Shown: positions 17,015 through 26,774, counted from the first letter of the stretch. The stretch: 40,937 nt of DNA from a bacterium (GCA_021372295.1 JAJFUS010000021.1:1-40937); one strand, 5' to 3'. The notes: a model not told the origin generated them from the letters alone. Numbers and translations: made by a program.

Positions 17015-18493
17015 CTTCCCAGGCGCGTGCATCGAGCTTTCCAGTTTCGTGATCTCGCCCATCGCTTCCTTTGCATCTTCGTGATTTGGATTGGCAGCAA
17101 GGATCGGCTGAAGGAATTTCTTTGCGTATTCTATGTTGCCCATCAAAATTGCAAGCCGGCCAAGAACGTAATTGCCTTCAAGACTGTCGCCGTAGAGGTG
17201 GAACGAGTAGTTGCCTTTTGTGAGAAGACGTGCGGTCAGGAATATCTGAATCTCGGAATCAAACCGGTTCCCTGTCTCTCGTTCGATCCAGGCGAGGTTT
17301 AGGCGAGCGTTCACATCCTGCGGAGTCATTTCCAAAGCCTTGCGCAGTTTGTCGGAGGCGTCGTTCAGCTTTTTCTCCGCGACAAGTTCCTCCGCGCGTT
17401 TAGTCAGTTTCGGAGCATCATTGGACTTGATACCCTCGCGTACGCCGGAAGGAACATAATCCAGCAGGACGCTCATGAAATCCTTGCCGGTTACTTTCTT
17501 GATAGCGGCGCAGATGGCATCGGTGTCCGCGTTGGGATTGAAGTTCACTTCCCTCATAATTTGCGGCAGGACTTGAGCGCCGTTTTTATCCAAGAGGCCT
17601 GAGATTATCTGGATTGAGTACTGTGTCTGAGCCGTCTCAAGCATTGGGTCAAAGTCGGCAGACCTCAGGTTCTGAAATGCGTGCTGCGGCCAGGAAAGCA
17701 GATTTACTTTATTTCTGAGCTGCTTGGAAGTCGCGCTTACCGTCAGGAGTTCGTTGGCAAGGCTTGCGAGCCTTGAATCGGTTTTGACAACCACGTGTCT
17801 GGCCACCCACCCGCTGACACCCTCGTTGAACCATCGCGCGAACGGCTGGTAAAGACTGAGTTCTTCGGCCATTACGTAGCCTGCGGTGTCATGGATAGGC
17901 GCGATCAACATAGCTTTGCTCGATCCCATATAGTCCAGGGCCATGTTGACGATTTTGTTCTCGGCTCTGACGATTCCGTCGGCGTTTACAAAGACCGGAA
18001 AATAGCTTAGTTTAATCTTTTCAGGGTCGATATTGTCCAAGTCAATGGCCATGTTGAGTCCGTCGGTCTTATCATCGTATCTGACATGCACCACCCCGGC
18101 GTCTACACCACCTTTTGCGACGGCTTCAGATGTCCTTACCAGATGGATGTTGGAAAAAACCGTCAGCAGAGCCTCTGCTTTGGCCTTGTATGCCTGAATC
18201 CGGACTTTGGCTTCGTCCTGCTTTTCTTCGCAGCCCAGGAGCGTCGCGATGTCATTAGCGACGGCGTTCGGGTCAGCAAGGAGCTTGATTGTTTGTGACT
18301 GGATGTCTAGAGAAGGCTGGATCGATTCTTTGGCTATCGCCAGCATTCTCTTTGCTTGAGCGTTCATTCCATTCGGATACGAAACAGTGATGCCGCCGTC
18401 CTTGATCTGTTGCAAGTCATCAGCTTGTGCTACAACGGCCATACTCACCAAAGCCACAATAGCGGCGATAAGCGCGATGGGGCGAAAATGCAT
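17012..18493 (-). CDS. Secreted TPR protein with a degenerate peptidase-MA-like domain
   Basis: The protein has 493 residues with a signal peptide (1-24, ending AQA). The middle part resembles gluzincin (peptidase MA-like) domains: a helix YVMAEELSLY is followed by FARWFNEGVSGWVARHV, which corresponds to the P.WF.EGLA segment of active enzymes. However, the two zinc-binding His of HExxH are Glu and Leu here, so catalysis is unlikely. TPR-like helices occupy about 350-490 (DASDKLRKALEMTPQDVNARLNLAWIE). A periplasmic binding or scaffold role is the best inference. GGAGG precedes the ATG. The last residues Gly-Lys and the stop are read from repeat copy 3. Confidence 0.7.
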   Translation of the reverse strand: MHFRPIALIAAIVALVSMAVVAQADDLQQIKDGGITVSYPNGMNAQAKRMLAIAKESIQPSLDIQSQTIKLLADPNAVANDIATLLGCEEKQDEAKVRIQAYKAKAEALLTVFSNIHLVRTSEAVAKGGVDAGVVHVRYDDKTDGLNMAIDLDNIDPEKIKLSYFPVFVNADGIVRAENKIVNMALDYMGSSKAMLIAPIHDTAGYVMAEELSLYQPFARWFNEGVSGWVARHVVVKTDSRLASLANELLTVSATSKQLRNKVNLLSWPQHAFQNLRSADFDPMLETAQTQYSIQIISGLLDKNGAQVLPQIMREVNFNPNADTDAICAAIKKVTGKDFMSVLLDYVPSGVREGIKSNDAPKLTKRAEELVAEKKLNDASDKLRKALEMTPQDVNARLNLAWIERETGNRFDSEIQIFLTARLLTKGNYSFHLYGDSLEGNYVLGRLAILMGNIEYAKKFLQPILAANPNHEDAKEAMGEITKLESSMHAPGK

Positions 18494-18530
18494 TATAGTC
18501 CTCCATGGTCTCGATGGAAATATAATTCAT

Positions 18531-18764
18531 GAAGCCAAACGCTTCCCGGACGATTCATAGTATATACCGAATCGCTCATACTTACCAGAGACGAAAGCAA
18601 GCGGCGGATATAGTCCGCGAATTGTTTGCTGAGGCGCTTACTCAGCAAATATTCGTACAACAAAAGAACTCCGTAAGCCTGCATATCTACTCGACAGCAG
18701 GCTCTTCGGAGTTCATAGTTCGGTATAACCAATCTGGCGAGAGCGGCAGAAGAACTATAGCCGC
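18531..18764 (-). ncRNA. Candidate structured RNA or leader, multi-hairpin region
   Basis: This 400-base gap holds no convincing gene but much pairing. A 9-bp closing stem (18563-18571 with 18719-18727) encloses three hairpins: 18604-18608/18614-18618 (5 bp), 18625-18633/18641-18649 (9 bp) and 18666-18673/18707-18714 (8 bp). The last has an inner 7-bp helix at 18676-18682/18697-18703. Outside are hairpins at 18531-18545 and 18743-18764. A competing helix, 18551-18556/18569-18574, would break the closing stem. On the minus strand the region is the leader of the 17012-18493 gene, so a cis-regulatory RNA is likely, but an independent RNA or a mobile hairpin array remains possible. I match no known riboswitch class. 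Confidence 0.45.
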
Positions 18765-18901
18765 CCCGAATGACTAATACTTACGTGAAGAAAGCAAAAT
18801 CTCTATGCTGATTTTCTTCTCCACGGCATTCCGCCCATTCTGCCAACGCCACAGAGCAAGGCGAGCTGGAGGTGAGTTCAGAAACGGGTGAGGGCGCTTT
18901 G

Positions 18902-19351
18902 TCACTCCGATCCCTGAAATTCCACGCGCTCCAGCGGGTACTTGTGCGAGTCCATAATCAAAAGTTCGCGCGGTCTCACGACAATTACCACGTAATTGGG
19001 GTCTTGCTTGCCGCCGGGGAAATATTCCTGCAATTCATCGACCCAGAACCTGTCCTTAAGAGCCTGGTTTTCCGAAATCAGAGCGTGGCCCTTAATCAGG
19101 GTATAGCTCCAGCCGATAGCGCCGTCCTCAACTTGCGTCCAGAATGCGCAGACCTTGGGGTTCGACTCGATTTGCTTAACCTTCTGCAGAGTCTTGCCCG
19201 TCACAAAGTAGATTGTGAAGTCGTCGTCCATGCCGGCTGTCCACATCGTTCGCGGGTGCGGGAATCCGTCGGCATCCAGCGTCATAAACACAGCGTTCAC
19301 GGCGGCGTCGATTATCTTTTTTGCACGAATCCTGGTATCCTGGACGTTCAT
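18902..19351 (-). CDS. Pyridoxamine 5'-phosphate oxidase-like flavoprotein (general stress type)
   Basis: This 149-residue split-barrel protein resembles general stress protein 26 and related FMN-binding proteins. It has an N-terminal helix, then AVFMTLDADGFPHPRTMW, IYFVTGKTLQKVKQIESNPKVCAFW, and a C-terminal strand with PYVVIV-like residues (PNYVVIVVRPRELLIMD). The substrate is unknown; FMN or F420-like cofactor use is typical of the fold. GTG 19363 would add four residues, but ATG 19351 with GTGAGG nearby is the more likely start. It sits after the antiporter on the same strand, 72 bp away. Confidence 0.85.
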   Translation of the reverse strand: MNVQDTRIRAKKIIDAAVNAVFMTLDADGFPHPRTMWTAGMDDDFTIYFVTGKTLQKVKQIESNPKVCAFWTQVEDGAIGWSYTLIKGHALISENQALKDRFWVDELQEYFPGGKQDPNYVVIVVRPRELLIMDSHKYPLERVEFQGSE

Positions 19352-19423
19352 TGTGGGCCTCACTGTTTAGGAATTAGGAATAAAGTCCCATGCCTTGATT
19401 CCTATTTCTTAATTACCCACTAC

Positions 19424-20758
19424 CTACTTTTTTACTCTCCTTGCAAGGCTCCATTTGAGCGCCGGCGGAGTAATCATAGTCGTGACGACCACCATTATCA
19501 CTACTGCCGAGAACGTTGCATGCCCGACCACCGGCTTGCCGTCCAGGATCAACTTGCTGCCTATCGAAGCGAAGATGAGCCCGACTTCGCCTCGGGGTAT
19601 CATTCCTACGCCCACCGACAGGCGGTCAAGCCCTTTCTGGAGAATGCCCAGGCCGCAGATTTGCTTGCCCACGATGGCGGCGAGGGTCAGTACTGCTGCA
19701 AAACCGATGACCTCGGGTTTGGCGAATGTCGACAAATCCACATTCGCTCCCATTCTGACAAAAAACACCGGCACCAGAAACGCCGCAATAGGTCTCACTA
19801 ATTCGTCAACAGAATGCTCTCCGCGATCAGCGAAGACTCTCCAATGGACTTTGTCCATAATCAGCCCTGCGGCGAACGCTCCGACGATGGGAGCCAGGTT
19901 TATGTGTGAGGCTAGATATGCAAAACCGAAGCAAATTCCCAGGCTCGTCGCCAGCAGCAAATCGGCAGCCTTGAAACGCGACGCCAATCTAAACACATAA
20001 GGAGCAAGGCGAGTTCCTATAAATAACGCTCCCACAAGAAACGCTGTGGCTTTCACCACAATCATTAAAATGGCCAGGCTGGACATTGTCGCGCCGGTTC
20101 CGGCAGCTTGTATAATTCCGCTTACAACGGCGAGGATCACCAGCCCCTGGACATCGTCAATGACCGCCGCACCCAGGATTATTCGAGCCTCGGGCGTCTG
20201 GATTCGCCCCAGATCCATCAATACACGAGCGGTTATCCCGACACTGGTAGCGCAGAGCGTTGCGCCGATGAAAAGGTGGACGTATAAGCTTTCGTGCGGC
20301 AGGAAGTACGCGGCGACTCCCCATCCCAGGAAGAACGGCGCGACGACCCCGAGTGTAGCGACAAACAGCGCCGACATGCCGACCTTCATCATTTTATCGA
20401 GGTCGGACTCCAGCCCCACCTGAAAGAGCAGCAGCATTACCCCGATTTCGGAGAGCATCTCGATGCTTTTGTCGTCTTTTATGAAGCTCACGCCGTGAAA
20501 ACCAACAAGATAGAGGTTGCCCACTATGATGCCGAATATCAATTCGCCGAGCACTGCGGGCTGGCCGATTCTGACCATGATGTCGCCCCCGATTTTGGCG
20601 GCGGCAAGTATTACTATGAGAGCAAGGAGCACTCTGGGCAGTTCGGGATCGCCGCCTCCAGAGCTGTTGGCATAGGCGGTGCAGCAAGAAATACAAAGTA
20701 TTGCAGCGCCTATTACGACAAGTCGCATAAGGCCGCTGCGGGTCTTGAAGATGTTCAT
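19424..20758 (-). CDS. CPA2-family Na+/H+ antiporter
   Basis: The protein has 444 residues with a hydrophobic signal-like N-terminal segment, then about 12-13 membrane segments. The paired acids D201-D202 in AAVIDDVQGL match the Asp-Asp pair of electrogenic NapA/NhaA-type sodium-proton exchangers rather than the Gln-Asp of KefC. It has no C-terminal TrkA-N domain. The frame stays open to 21007, but that extension is polar, overlaps the divergent gene at 20889 and has no hydrophobic match. The ATG at 20758 with GAGAGGT upstream is preferred. It acts in the inner membrane in Na+ and pH homeostasis. Confidence 0.88.
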   Translation of the reverse strand: MNIFKTRSGLMRLVVIGAAILCISCCTAYANSSGGGDPELPRVLLALIVILAAAKIGGDIMVRIGQPAVLGELIFGIIVGNLYLVGFHGVSFIKDDKSIEMLSEIGVMLLLFQVGLESDLDKMMKVGMSALFVATLGVVAPFFLGWGVAAYFLPHESLYVHLFIGATLCATSVGITARVLMDLGRIQTPEARIILGAAVIDDVQGLVILAVVSGIIQAAGTGATMSSLAILMIVVKATAFLVGALFIGTRLAPYVFRLASRFKAADLLLATSLGICFGFAYLASHINLAPIVGAFAAGLIMDKVHWRVFADRGEHSVDELVRPIAAFLVPVFFVRMGANVDLSTFAKPEVIGFAAVLTLAAIVGKQICGLGILQKGLDRLSVGVGMIPRGEVGLIFASIGSKLILDGKPVVGHATFSAVVIMVVVTTMITPPALKWSLARRVKK

Positions 20759-20888
20759 TAGGCTACCTCTCAGGAAATGGGAAACAGGAAAAAGACAATG
20801 AGGCCGCGCTGCACGTGTATTCTGCGATTTTCCGATTTCCTTATATATTCTTTTTAGGCATGCGTGTAGACAAGTCCTTCGCGAACAC

Positions 20889-21659
20889 ATGCCGTTTTGC
20901 CCAGACACGCAGAGGGGTAACTCTGTAGATGATATGGGCAATTCATGTGTGGACAAAGACCGCGAGACGTATCTGTCGGCGCTGGGTGCGCTGGGCGAGT
21001 CGGGCATAGACTATATGCTCGGTGGTGCGTTCGCTATATATCACTACACGCAGTGGTGGCGCAACACTCACGACATTGATGTCTATCTGGTTAAGGAAGA
21101 CGTCCCGATTGCCGTTCGCGCGCTGGACGCTGCAGGGTTCCACGACATAGGGGAACAGGCAGAAGGCGACAACCAGTGGATCTATCATGCCGCCAGAGAG
21201 TCGATGATAGTGGACGTAATCTGGCGATTCGCCAACTTGGAAAACTATATCACCAGAGACTGGCTACGGCGCGCGCCGGTGGGACATTTCCTGGGGATAG
21301 ACGTCAAGTTTATGCCGTTGGAAGAGACTATCTGGATCAAGGCATTCGTCATCAACCGTCACAGATGCGATTGGCCTGACGTAATGCGCGTGATCCGCGC
21401 GCAGTGCTCGAATCTGGACTGGGACAGGCTTCTCGATTTGCTTGACGAGCACTGGTTGCTGCTGGCGGGACTGATCGACGTGTTCGACTGGCAACATCCC
21501 GACTCGGTGGGGTGCATTCCTGAGCGCATCAGGGAAGAACTTATAGCGCGTCGCAGGCAGTATTGGGCGAGTCCTCCAAAAGGAATAGAGCGAGAGCATC
21601 TGCTCGACCCATGGATACATTACAGGGCGGACGAATATGCTGTTTGGCGGAATGAATAA
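20889..21659 (+). CDS. Nucleotidyltransferase-like protein
   Basis: The protein has 256 residues. The N-terminal part has the minimal polymerase-beta fold signature: Gly45-Gly46 in YMLGGAFAIYHY and the metal-binding pair D62 and D64 in RNTHDIDVYLV. A third acid is probable at the MIVDVIW strand. Aromatic-rich helices fill the C terminus. The DNA/RNA or small-molecule acceptor is unknown; family members include aminoglycoside-type transferases and antitoxin-linked MNT proteins. ATG 20934 is an alternative start. It overlaps the next gene by 23 bases, which suggests joint transcription with the isomerase-like protein. Confidence 0.72.
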   Translation: MPFCPDTQRGNSVDDMGNSCVDKDRETYLSALGALGESGIDYMLGGAFAIYHYTQWWRNTHDIDVYLVKEDVPIAVRALDAAGFHDIGEQAEGDNQWIYHAARESMIVDVIWRFANLENYITRDWLRRAPVGHFLGIDVKFMPLEETIWIKAFVINRHRCDWPDVMRVIRAQCSNLDWDRLLDLLDEHWLLLAGLIDVFDWQHPDSVGCIPERIREELIARRRQYWASPPKGIEREHLLDPWIHYRADEYAVWRNE

Positions 21660-22446
21660 TCCTATGATCGACGTGGTCGAAGAGATCGCGACGATGGCCG
21701 AATTGGGTTTCGAGTTCCTCGATCTCACGCTCGAACCCGACCAGACCTATTCGGCCACGCTCGATGTCAACGCTGTCGCCAAAGCTCTGACAGACGCGGA
21801 GATGGGCGTGGTGGGTCACACGGCGTGGTATTTGCCAATCGCGTCACCCTTCCCAGAGATGAGAGAGGCGGCTATTCGTGAACTAGAACGATGCATGCGT
21901 GTCTTCAGCGACCTGGGCGCGGATAAAATGAACGTCCATCCGCAGACAAAAGTGCCGCTGCACGAAGAAGATTGGGTCATCGCGCAAAATATTGACGCTC
22001 TGGCGCGTCTTGCCGACTTGGGCAAACAGTTGAAAGTGACTGTGATGATGGAGAATATGCCCAATTTCAGCCGCGTAGCTCAGCTCAAGCCTATCTTTGA
22101 GGCTGTTCCCGAAATCGAGCTTCTGCTGGATATCGGCCATGCCAATCTGGACACTTCCCGCAACCACGCCGAGGAACTCCTCGCGCATTTCGGCGAACGT
22201 CTGGGACACGTCCACGTTCACGACAACCGCGGCGGCAAAGACGATATGCACTTGCCCCTGGGAGTCGGCAACATCAAATGGTTGAAGATAGTGCGCGCAC
22301 TAAAAAATGCCAACTACGACGGCACGGTTACGATAGAAGTCTTCGGTGACGATGATGATTATCTTGTAATGAGCCGTGATAAGCTGAAGTATTTGTGGGA
22401 GCGCACCGAGCCGGGGGAGAAATCGTCTGGTTCTATGCCACACTAA
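21637..22446 (+). CDS. Sugar phosphate isomerase/epimerase-like TIM barrel
   Basis: The protein has 269 residues of the xylose isomerase-like/AP endonuclease 2 family. Metal ligands are visible: Glu in VMMENM near residue 137, Asp-x-x-His in LLDIGHANLD near 165, His in GHVHVHDNRGG near 192, and a late Glu in VTIEVFG. The barrel binds a divalent metal and usually interconverts keto and aldo sugars, but the substrate is unknown. The start overlaps the preceding gene, so expression is probably coupled. The stop region overlaps the convergent hrcA by 14 bases. Confidence 0.85.
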   Translation: MLFGGMNNPMIDVVEEIATMAELGFEFLDLTLEPDQTYSATLDVNAVAKALTDAEMGVVGHTAWYLPIASPFPEMREAAIRELERCMRVFSDLGADKMNVHPQTKVPLHEEDWVIAQNIDALARLADLGKQLKVTVMMENMPNFSRVAQLKPIFEAVPEIELLLDIGHANLDTSRNHAEELLAHFGERLGHVHVHDNRGGKDDMHLPLGVGNIKWLKIVRALKNANYDGTVTIEVFGDDDDYLVMSRDKLKYLWERTEPGEKSSGSMPH

Positions 22447-23488
22447 GTGCAGTAAGCATCTCGCCGAGGTTGTCGGCCATAAACTCGACGGCGCCGACGG
22501 CTCGCGGATAATCCATTCGAGTCGGGCCAAGAACGCCGATGGTTCCGGCGACTCGTCCGTTGATCTGATATGTCGTCCCGACAAAACTGCAGTCGCGCAT
22601 TTCGTCAAGCGGGTTTTCCGAGCCTATGATGACCGTGACATCACGCCCCAGGTAAACTGTGGAAAACAGCTTGTAAAGAGCGCTGCGCCTTTCCAAAATC
22701 GAAAGCACCGCTTCGAGCCTTTCGACATCTTTAAATTCGGGCTGGCTCAAGATATAGCTGGTTCCCTCAAGATGAACGTCAGCCTCCTCCGATGACTCGG
22801 TTTCCCGCTTGAGTAGCCGAAGTACTTTGCCGAGCAGGTCGGCCATGTCTGCCGCGTCTTCGTCGACAGGCTCCATCGCACTGGAAGTGACCGATTCCAG
22901 CATGCGCCCACTCAGCTTGCGCAACAGAAAATTAGTTGCTTTGACGGGATCGATCCGCTTGGAAGTGGAATCGGTTTCAAGTATTTCATGCAACACGCTG
23001 CCGTTGTCCAAAACAACGACTGCAAGCATCTTCCCATGGCCGATATGGGCTATACTGACGTGGCTAATGAGAGTGTTTTTGACAGCCGGATGCGTCGCAA
23101 GAGACGTGTAACGCGCGAGGTCGGAAAGAATTCGGCAGCTTTGCTCAATTATCACATCGACTTCGGTGCGTCGAGGTTCCATCTTGCTTCTGACTTGAAC
23201 CGCTTCCTGCGCGTTCATGCTGGATTCGCCCATGAGCCGGTCAACGAAAAATCTGTATCCTAGATCGGAGGGAATGCGCCCGGCGGAGGTGTGAGGCTGG
23301 TGGAGATAGCCCATTTCGGCGAGTTCAGCCATTTCATTTCGGATGGTGGCCGATCTGACGCCGAATTCATATCGCGCCGCCAAATGATGCGAGCCGACAG
23401 GCTCGACGGTCCGAACATAGTCAGTCACGACCGCCTTGAGTATGATCTGTTTTCGAGAGTCCAGAGGGGTAATCGGCAAACTTCTCAT
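22433..23488 (-). CDS. hrcA: Heat-inducible transcription repressor
   Basis: The 351-residue HrcA has an N-terminal winged helix (1-75, including GSHHLAARYEFGVRSATIRNEMAELAEMGYL), a GAF-like domain interrupted by an insertion, and a C-terminal part with FVGTTYQINGRVAGTIGVLGPTRMDYPRA. It represses dnaK and groE operons by binding CIRCE inverted repeats. No grpE-dnaK-dnaJ genes follow it here, and I see no complete CIRCE upstream, so it is neither in the usual operon nor obviously self-regulated. Confidence 0.95.
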   Translation of the reverse strand: MRSLPITPLDSRKQIILKAVVTDYVRTVEPVGSHHLAARYEFGVRSATIRNEMAELAEMGYLHQPHTSAGRIPSDLGYRFFVDRLMGESSMNAQEAVQVRSKMEPRRTEVDVIIEQSCRILSDLARYTSLATHPAVKNTLISHVSIAHIGHGKMLAVVVLDNGSVLHEILETDSTSKRIDPVKATNFLLRKLSGRMLESVTSSAMEPVDEDAADMADLLGKVLRLLKRETESSEEADVHLEGTSYILSQPEFKDVERLEAVLSILERRSALYKLFSTVYLGRDVTVIIGSENPLDEMRDCSFVGTTYQINGRVAGTIGVLGPTRMDYPRAVGAVEFMADNLGEMLTALSVA

Positions 23489-23604
23489 AATAACGCGCCT
23501 GAATGGATATTATCACCCAAATGGGGATGCTGTCAAGGGCAAACGCAAACGGTGTTTGCATATCAGAGTTTCGGTGCGATTTTTGAATGAGGTGACGCGG
23601 ATGC

Positions 23605-23633
23605 TTTACAAGGATGCACCAGAGTGCTATAAT
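23605..23633 (+). promoter_or_regulatory. Promoter of the initiator tRNA gene
   Basis: TTTACA (23605-23610), a 17-bp spacer and TATAAT (23628-23633). The predicted start is about four bases before the mature tRNA 5' end. Confidence 0.75.
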
Positions 23634-23643
23634 ACATTGTCGA

Positions 23644-23720
<77 letters not shown>

Positions 23721-23898
23721 TTTCTTTTTTTATTACGAACTTTTCCTCGTGGGTTTCTGGGATTGCAGTCAAAACCAGAGACACACGAGTTTTTTGTTCA
23801 ACCAATATCTCCTGCACAATAGCCTGCATGATTTCTGTCCGGTCTTCCTCAGAAGCTTCGTCCCACAAGTCCAAAAGCTTTGACCACGAGAGCATATA
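23721..23898 (-). pseudogene. C-terminal remnant of a serine recombinase beside tRNA-fMet
   Basis: A minus-strand frame of about 60 residues (LLDLWDEASEEDRTEIMQ, then AIVQEILVE) matches the coiled, acidic tail of large serine recombinases. It then runs into the tRNA, where its translation becomes meaningless. The catalytic and DNA-binding domains are missing: upstream the frame changes to unrelated residues and stops at 23941-23943. It is probably debris of an element that once used the tRNA-fMet 3' end. The family call rests on a short stretch, so confidence is moderate. Confidence 0.45.
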
Positions 23899-24026
23899 GA
23901 CGATCCGAAGAAGAATACGCTTGGCCGGAACGCAATCCAGTCACAGCAGATATTCAGTAGATTCGTGACGCAACCATTGTGTTATACTACAAATGATCTA
24001 AGCGCCATATCAGGAGTGGGATACAC

Positions 24027-26369
24027 ATGCAGACAACTGACTACGCAGTATCGGGCGCGGGTATAGCGTCGATTATTCTTATACTGTGGTTCTTCTTCGG
24101 TGGAAAACCAACGCGAGAACGCGTCGCGACAGACGCTGCAGAGAAGGTCGAGTCGGACTTCGCCGTCGGCGGCATTCACTGTCCAAGCTGTATGATCGCG
24201 ATTGAGAAAGTGCTGCGAAACGCCGACGGCGTAATGGAAGTCGCGACCAACTTCGACTCGGCTCGGGCAACGGTCGCTTACGACCCTCGCACGCTGAGCG
24301 CCGAGGATATTGCCGAGAAAGTAGGCAGGCTCGGTTACTCTGCGACACCCATCGAACATGATCAGGAAGAGTCAGCACCTGACATGGAAGCCGAAGTAAG
24401 AGACGTCCGCGCGCGTCTGATCGTGTCGGCAACTCTGACAGTACCGGTACTGCTAACGTCAATGATCCTGCCAATAATCTATGGAATGGCCGCAGTAATG
24501 CCGCCGTCGCCTGTGGTATATGTGCAGTTTGCATTGACTTCGGTGGTGCTTTTCTACGCAGCCTGGAGGATATACAAAAGCGCTTGGGGGTCGATCACCA
24601 ACCGCGCTAGCGACATGAACGTGCTCATCGCCCTCGGCACCTTCGCGGCATATATCTACAGCCTGGTCGCGACTTTCGCGCCGGGGCTGTTTACTTCGCA
24701 CAAGATGGAGCCGCACGTCTACTACGAGACCGTCGCCGTCATCATAACCCTGATACTTACCGGCAAACTCCTTGAGACCAGAGCGCGAAGCCACACATCA
24801 GATGCAATCAAGAGAATCCTCAGCCTGCAGGCTCGGACGGCGCGAGTGATCCGAGACGGCAGCGAGATCGACATTCCAATCGAGGATGTACGGGTCGGCG
24901 AGATAATTATCGTTCGACCAGGCGAAAAAATCCCGACTGACGGCGTTATCACGGACGGCTCTTCGGCGATTGACGAATCGATGATTACAGGCGAGAGCGT
25001 GCCTGTCGATAAGCAGCCCGGCGACAAGGTAATCGGCGCGACAATCAACAAAACTGGCAGTTTCACATTCGAGGCAAGGAAAGTCGGCAGAGACACAATG
25101 CTGGCGCAGATAGTGAAACTGGTGCGGCAGGCTCAAGCCACCAAAGCGCCCATCCAGAGGCTTGCTGACCAGGTGGCTGGAGTATTCGTGCCGGTGGTCG
25201 TGTGCATCGCGGTGGCGGCGTTTGTAGTGTGGTACGTCTTTGGGCCAAGCCCATCGATTACGTACGCGCTGGTGTCGTTTGTCGCGGTGCTGATAATCGC
25301 TTGCCCCTGTGCTTTAGGGCTTGCGACCCCGACCGCCGTGGCCATCGGCACGGGCAAGGGCGCGGAGAATGGCATATTGATCCGAAGCGCGGAGGCGCTC
25401 GAGATTGCACGACAGATCACCGTGGTCGTGTTGGACAAAACCGGCACGATCACTCTTGGAGAACCTGCTCTGACCGACGTAGTCCCACTGGACGGCTATA
25501 CCGAAGATCGACTGCTTACGCTCGCCGCGTCCGCCGAAAAGGGCAGTGAGCATCCGGTCGGTTCGGCGATCGTGAAAAGCGCGGAGTCGAGAGGGCTGCA
25601 AGTCGATCACCCTACTCTATTCGAGGCGCTGCCCGGGGGAGGCATCCGCGCCAAACTCGATTCTATAGACGTCTTGATCGGTACCGCCAGGCTGATGCTG
25701 GATAACGATGTCGACACATCCCAACTCGACTCTGCCGCCGGAGAGCTCAGATTACGCGGAAAAACAGTGATGTATGTCGCATCCGACGGAAAAATAGCTG
25801 GACTTATCGCGGTGGCGGACACTATAAAACCTGAATCGAAGAGTGCAATCGCCAGACTAGAACGGCTTGGACTCAGGGTCGTGATGATAACCGGAGACAA
25901 CCCCCAGACCGCGAATGCCGTGGCATCGGAAGTGGGTGTGGACGAAGTGATGGCCGAGGTGCTGCCGGGCGAGAAGGCGTCGGCAGTGGAGTCAATTCAA
26001 AGGCAGGGCAACAAAGTGGCGATGGTCGGCGACGGCATAAACGACGCTCCGGCACTGGCTCAGGCCGACCTTGGGATCGCAATCGGCAGTGGGACGGATA
26101 TCGCAATCGAATCGTCCGATATCACTCTTATAAGCGGCGACCTGAACGGCGTCGCGACTGCAATTGAGCTTTCTCGAGCGACTATGCGAAATATCAAGCA
26201 GAACCTGTTCTTTGCATTCGTATACAACACCCTTGGCATCCCAATTGCTGCCGGCGCGCTTTACCCCGCGCTGGGCGTTATGCTCAACCCGATGATAGCA
26301 TCGGCAGCGATGGCGGCGAGTTCTCTGTCGGTGGTAACCAACGCCCTGCGGCTGAAGAAGTTCAGTTGA
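24027..26369 (+). CDS. copA: Cu+-exporting P1B-type ATPase
   Basis: The protein has 780 residues: a single N-terminal membrane segment (8-24), a heavy-metal-associated domain with C52-P-S-C55 (GIHCPSC), then the P-type core. Visible motifs are TGES (321-324), the metal-gating CPC (426-428), the phosphorylation site D470-KTGT, SEHP (508-511) and GDGIND. YN and MxxSS motifs in the last two helices (FVYNTLG, MAASSLS) mark the Cu+ (P1B-1) class. It exports cytosolic copper through the inner membrane. Extra membrane anchoring before the metal domain is unusual. AGGAGT precedes the ATG; the TGA stop is the first triplet of repeat copy 4. Confidence 0.93.
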   Translation: MQTTDYAVSGAGIASIILILWFFFGGKPTRERVATDAAEKVESDFAVGGIHCPSCMIAIEKVLRNADGVMEVATNFDSARATVAYDPRTLSAEDIAEKVGRLGYSATPIEHDQEESAPDMEAEVRDVRARLIVSATLTVPVLLTSMILPIIYGMAAVMPPSPVVYVQFALTSVVLFYAAWRIYKSAWGSITNRASDMNVLIALGTFAAYIYSLVATFAPGLFTSHKMEPHVYYETVAVIITLILTGKLLETRARSHTSDAIKRILSLQARTARVIRDGSEIDIPIEDVRVGEIIIVRPGEKIPTDGVITDGSSAIDESMITGESVPVDKQPGDKVIGATINKTGSFTFEARKVGRDTMLAQIVKLVRQAQATKAPIQRLADQVAGVFVPVVVCIAVAAFVVWYVFGPSPSITYALVSFVAVLIIACPCALGLATPTAVAIGTGKGAENGILIRSAEALEIARQITVVVLDKTGTITLGEPALTDVVPLDGYTEDRLLTLAASAEKGSEHPVGSAIVKSAESRGLQVDHPTLFEALPGGGIRAKLDSIDVLIGTARLMLDNDVDTSQLDSAAGELRLRGKTVMYVASDGKIAGLIAVADTIKPESKSAIARLERLGLRVVMITGDNPQTANAVASEVGVDEVMAEVLPGEKASAVESIQRQGNKVAMVGDGINDAPALAQADLGIAIGSGTDIAIESSDITLISGDLNGVATAIELSRATMRNIKQNLFFAFVYNTLGIPIAAGALYPALGVMLNPMIASAAMAASSLSVVTNALRLKKFS

Positions 26370-26464
26370 GGGTTTCACCCCTAAACTCCCAGCAGGGGCT
26401 ATATGCCCCTGCACCCGCGCTGGGACCGCGGGCCCCAGGCCACTTAGTGCGGAGCCCCAAATCA
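26367..26464 (-). repeat. Dispersed palindromic repeat, copy 4 (shortened)
   Basis: This is a reduced form of the family. It starts TGAGGGTTTCACCCC, which includes the copA stop codon, contains two G/C-rich hairpins (GGGGCTATATGCCCC type), and ends GCGGAGCCCCAAATCA, which includes the stop codon of a minus-strand coding remnant. It lacks the long central palindrome. The position resembles copy 3 exactly. Confidence 0.7.
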
Positions 26465-26608
26465 CCACACCATGACGCTTCTCTGCGCAGACGCGGGAGC
26501 ATTTTTCAGCTTGATCACTACGGTGCTTTCATCCGCGTTCCAATACCAGCGCTGCACTTCATTCTGGTTTTCGGAAAGCTCGACATCATTCGCAGTGATG
26601 TGCTGGGG
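26462..26608 (-). pseudogene. C-terminal remnant of an unidentified secreted or catabolic protein
   Basis: Between in-frame stops, the minus strand reads a protein-like tail: ELSENQNEVQRWYWNADES, then TVVIKLKNAPASAQ, ending VMVW. It has a natural beta-sandwich C-terminal feel, like the ends of glycoside hydrolases, but I cannot name the family. The upstream part is missing. The stop codon comes from repeat copy 4. Confidence 0.35.
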
Positions 26609-26774
26609 TTACCTCATCGCAAATGCCTCGGCCTTGACTCGCCTTTGTTTGAATGTCATTTGGACTGCAAAAACAAAAAGAGACCTTCCGGCATACCCCT
26701 AAGAGGCCCCATTTCCAGGCGATTCGGAATTTAACCAGTTCCTCACGCGTACTAGTTTGCGTTGCGATCACTTG

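Noticed and set aside
18493..18777. Frames on both strands in the leader region (79 and 82 codons)
   Set aside because: They mirror each other across strong hairpins, have no ribosome-binding site and resemble no protein family.
20759..21007. Extended start of the antiporter gene
   Set aside because: The extension is polar, overlaps the divergent gene at 20889 and lacks a ribosome-binding site; the ATG at 20758 fits the membrane protein.
23620..23632. GAGTGCTA near hrcA as half of a CIRCE element
   Set aside because: The matching TTAGCACTC half at the proper distance is missing, and the bases belong to the tRNA promoter.
26366..26734. Plus-strand frames after copA
   Set aside because: They cross the repeat and show no protein-like composition; the minus strand carries the better coding remnant.
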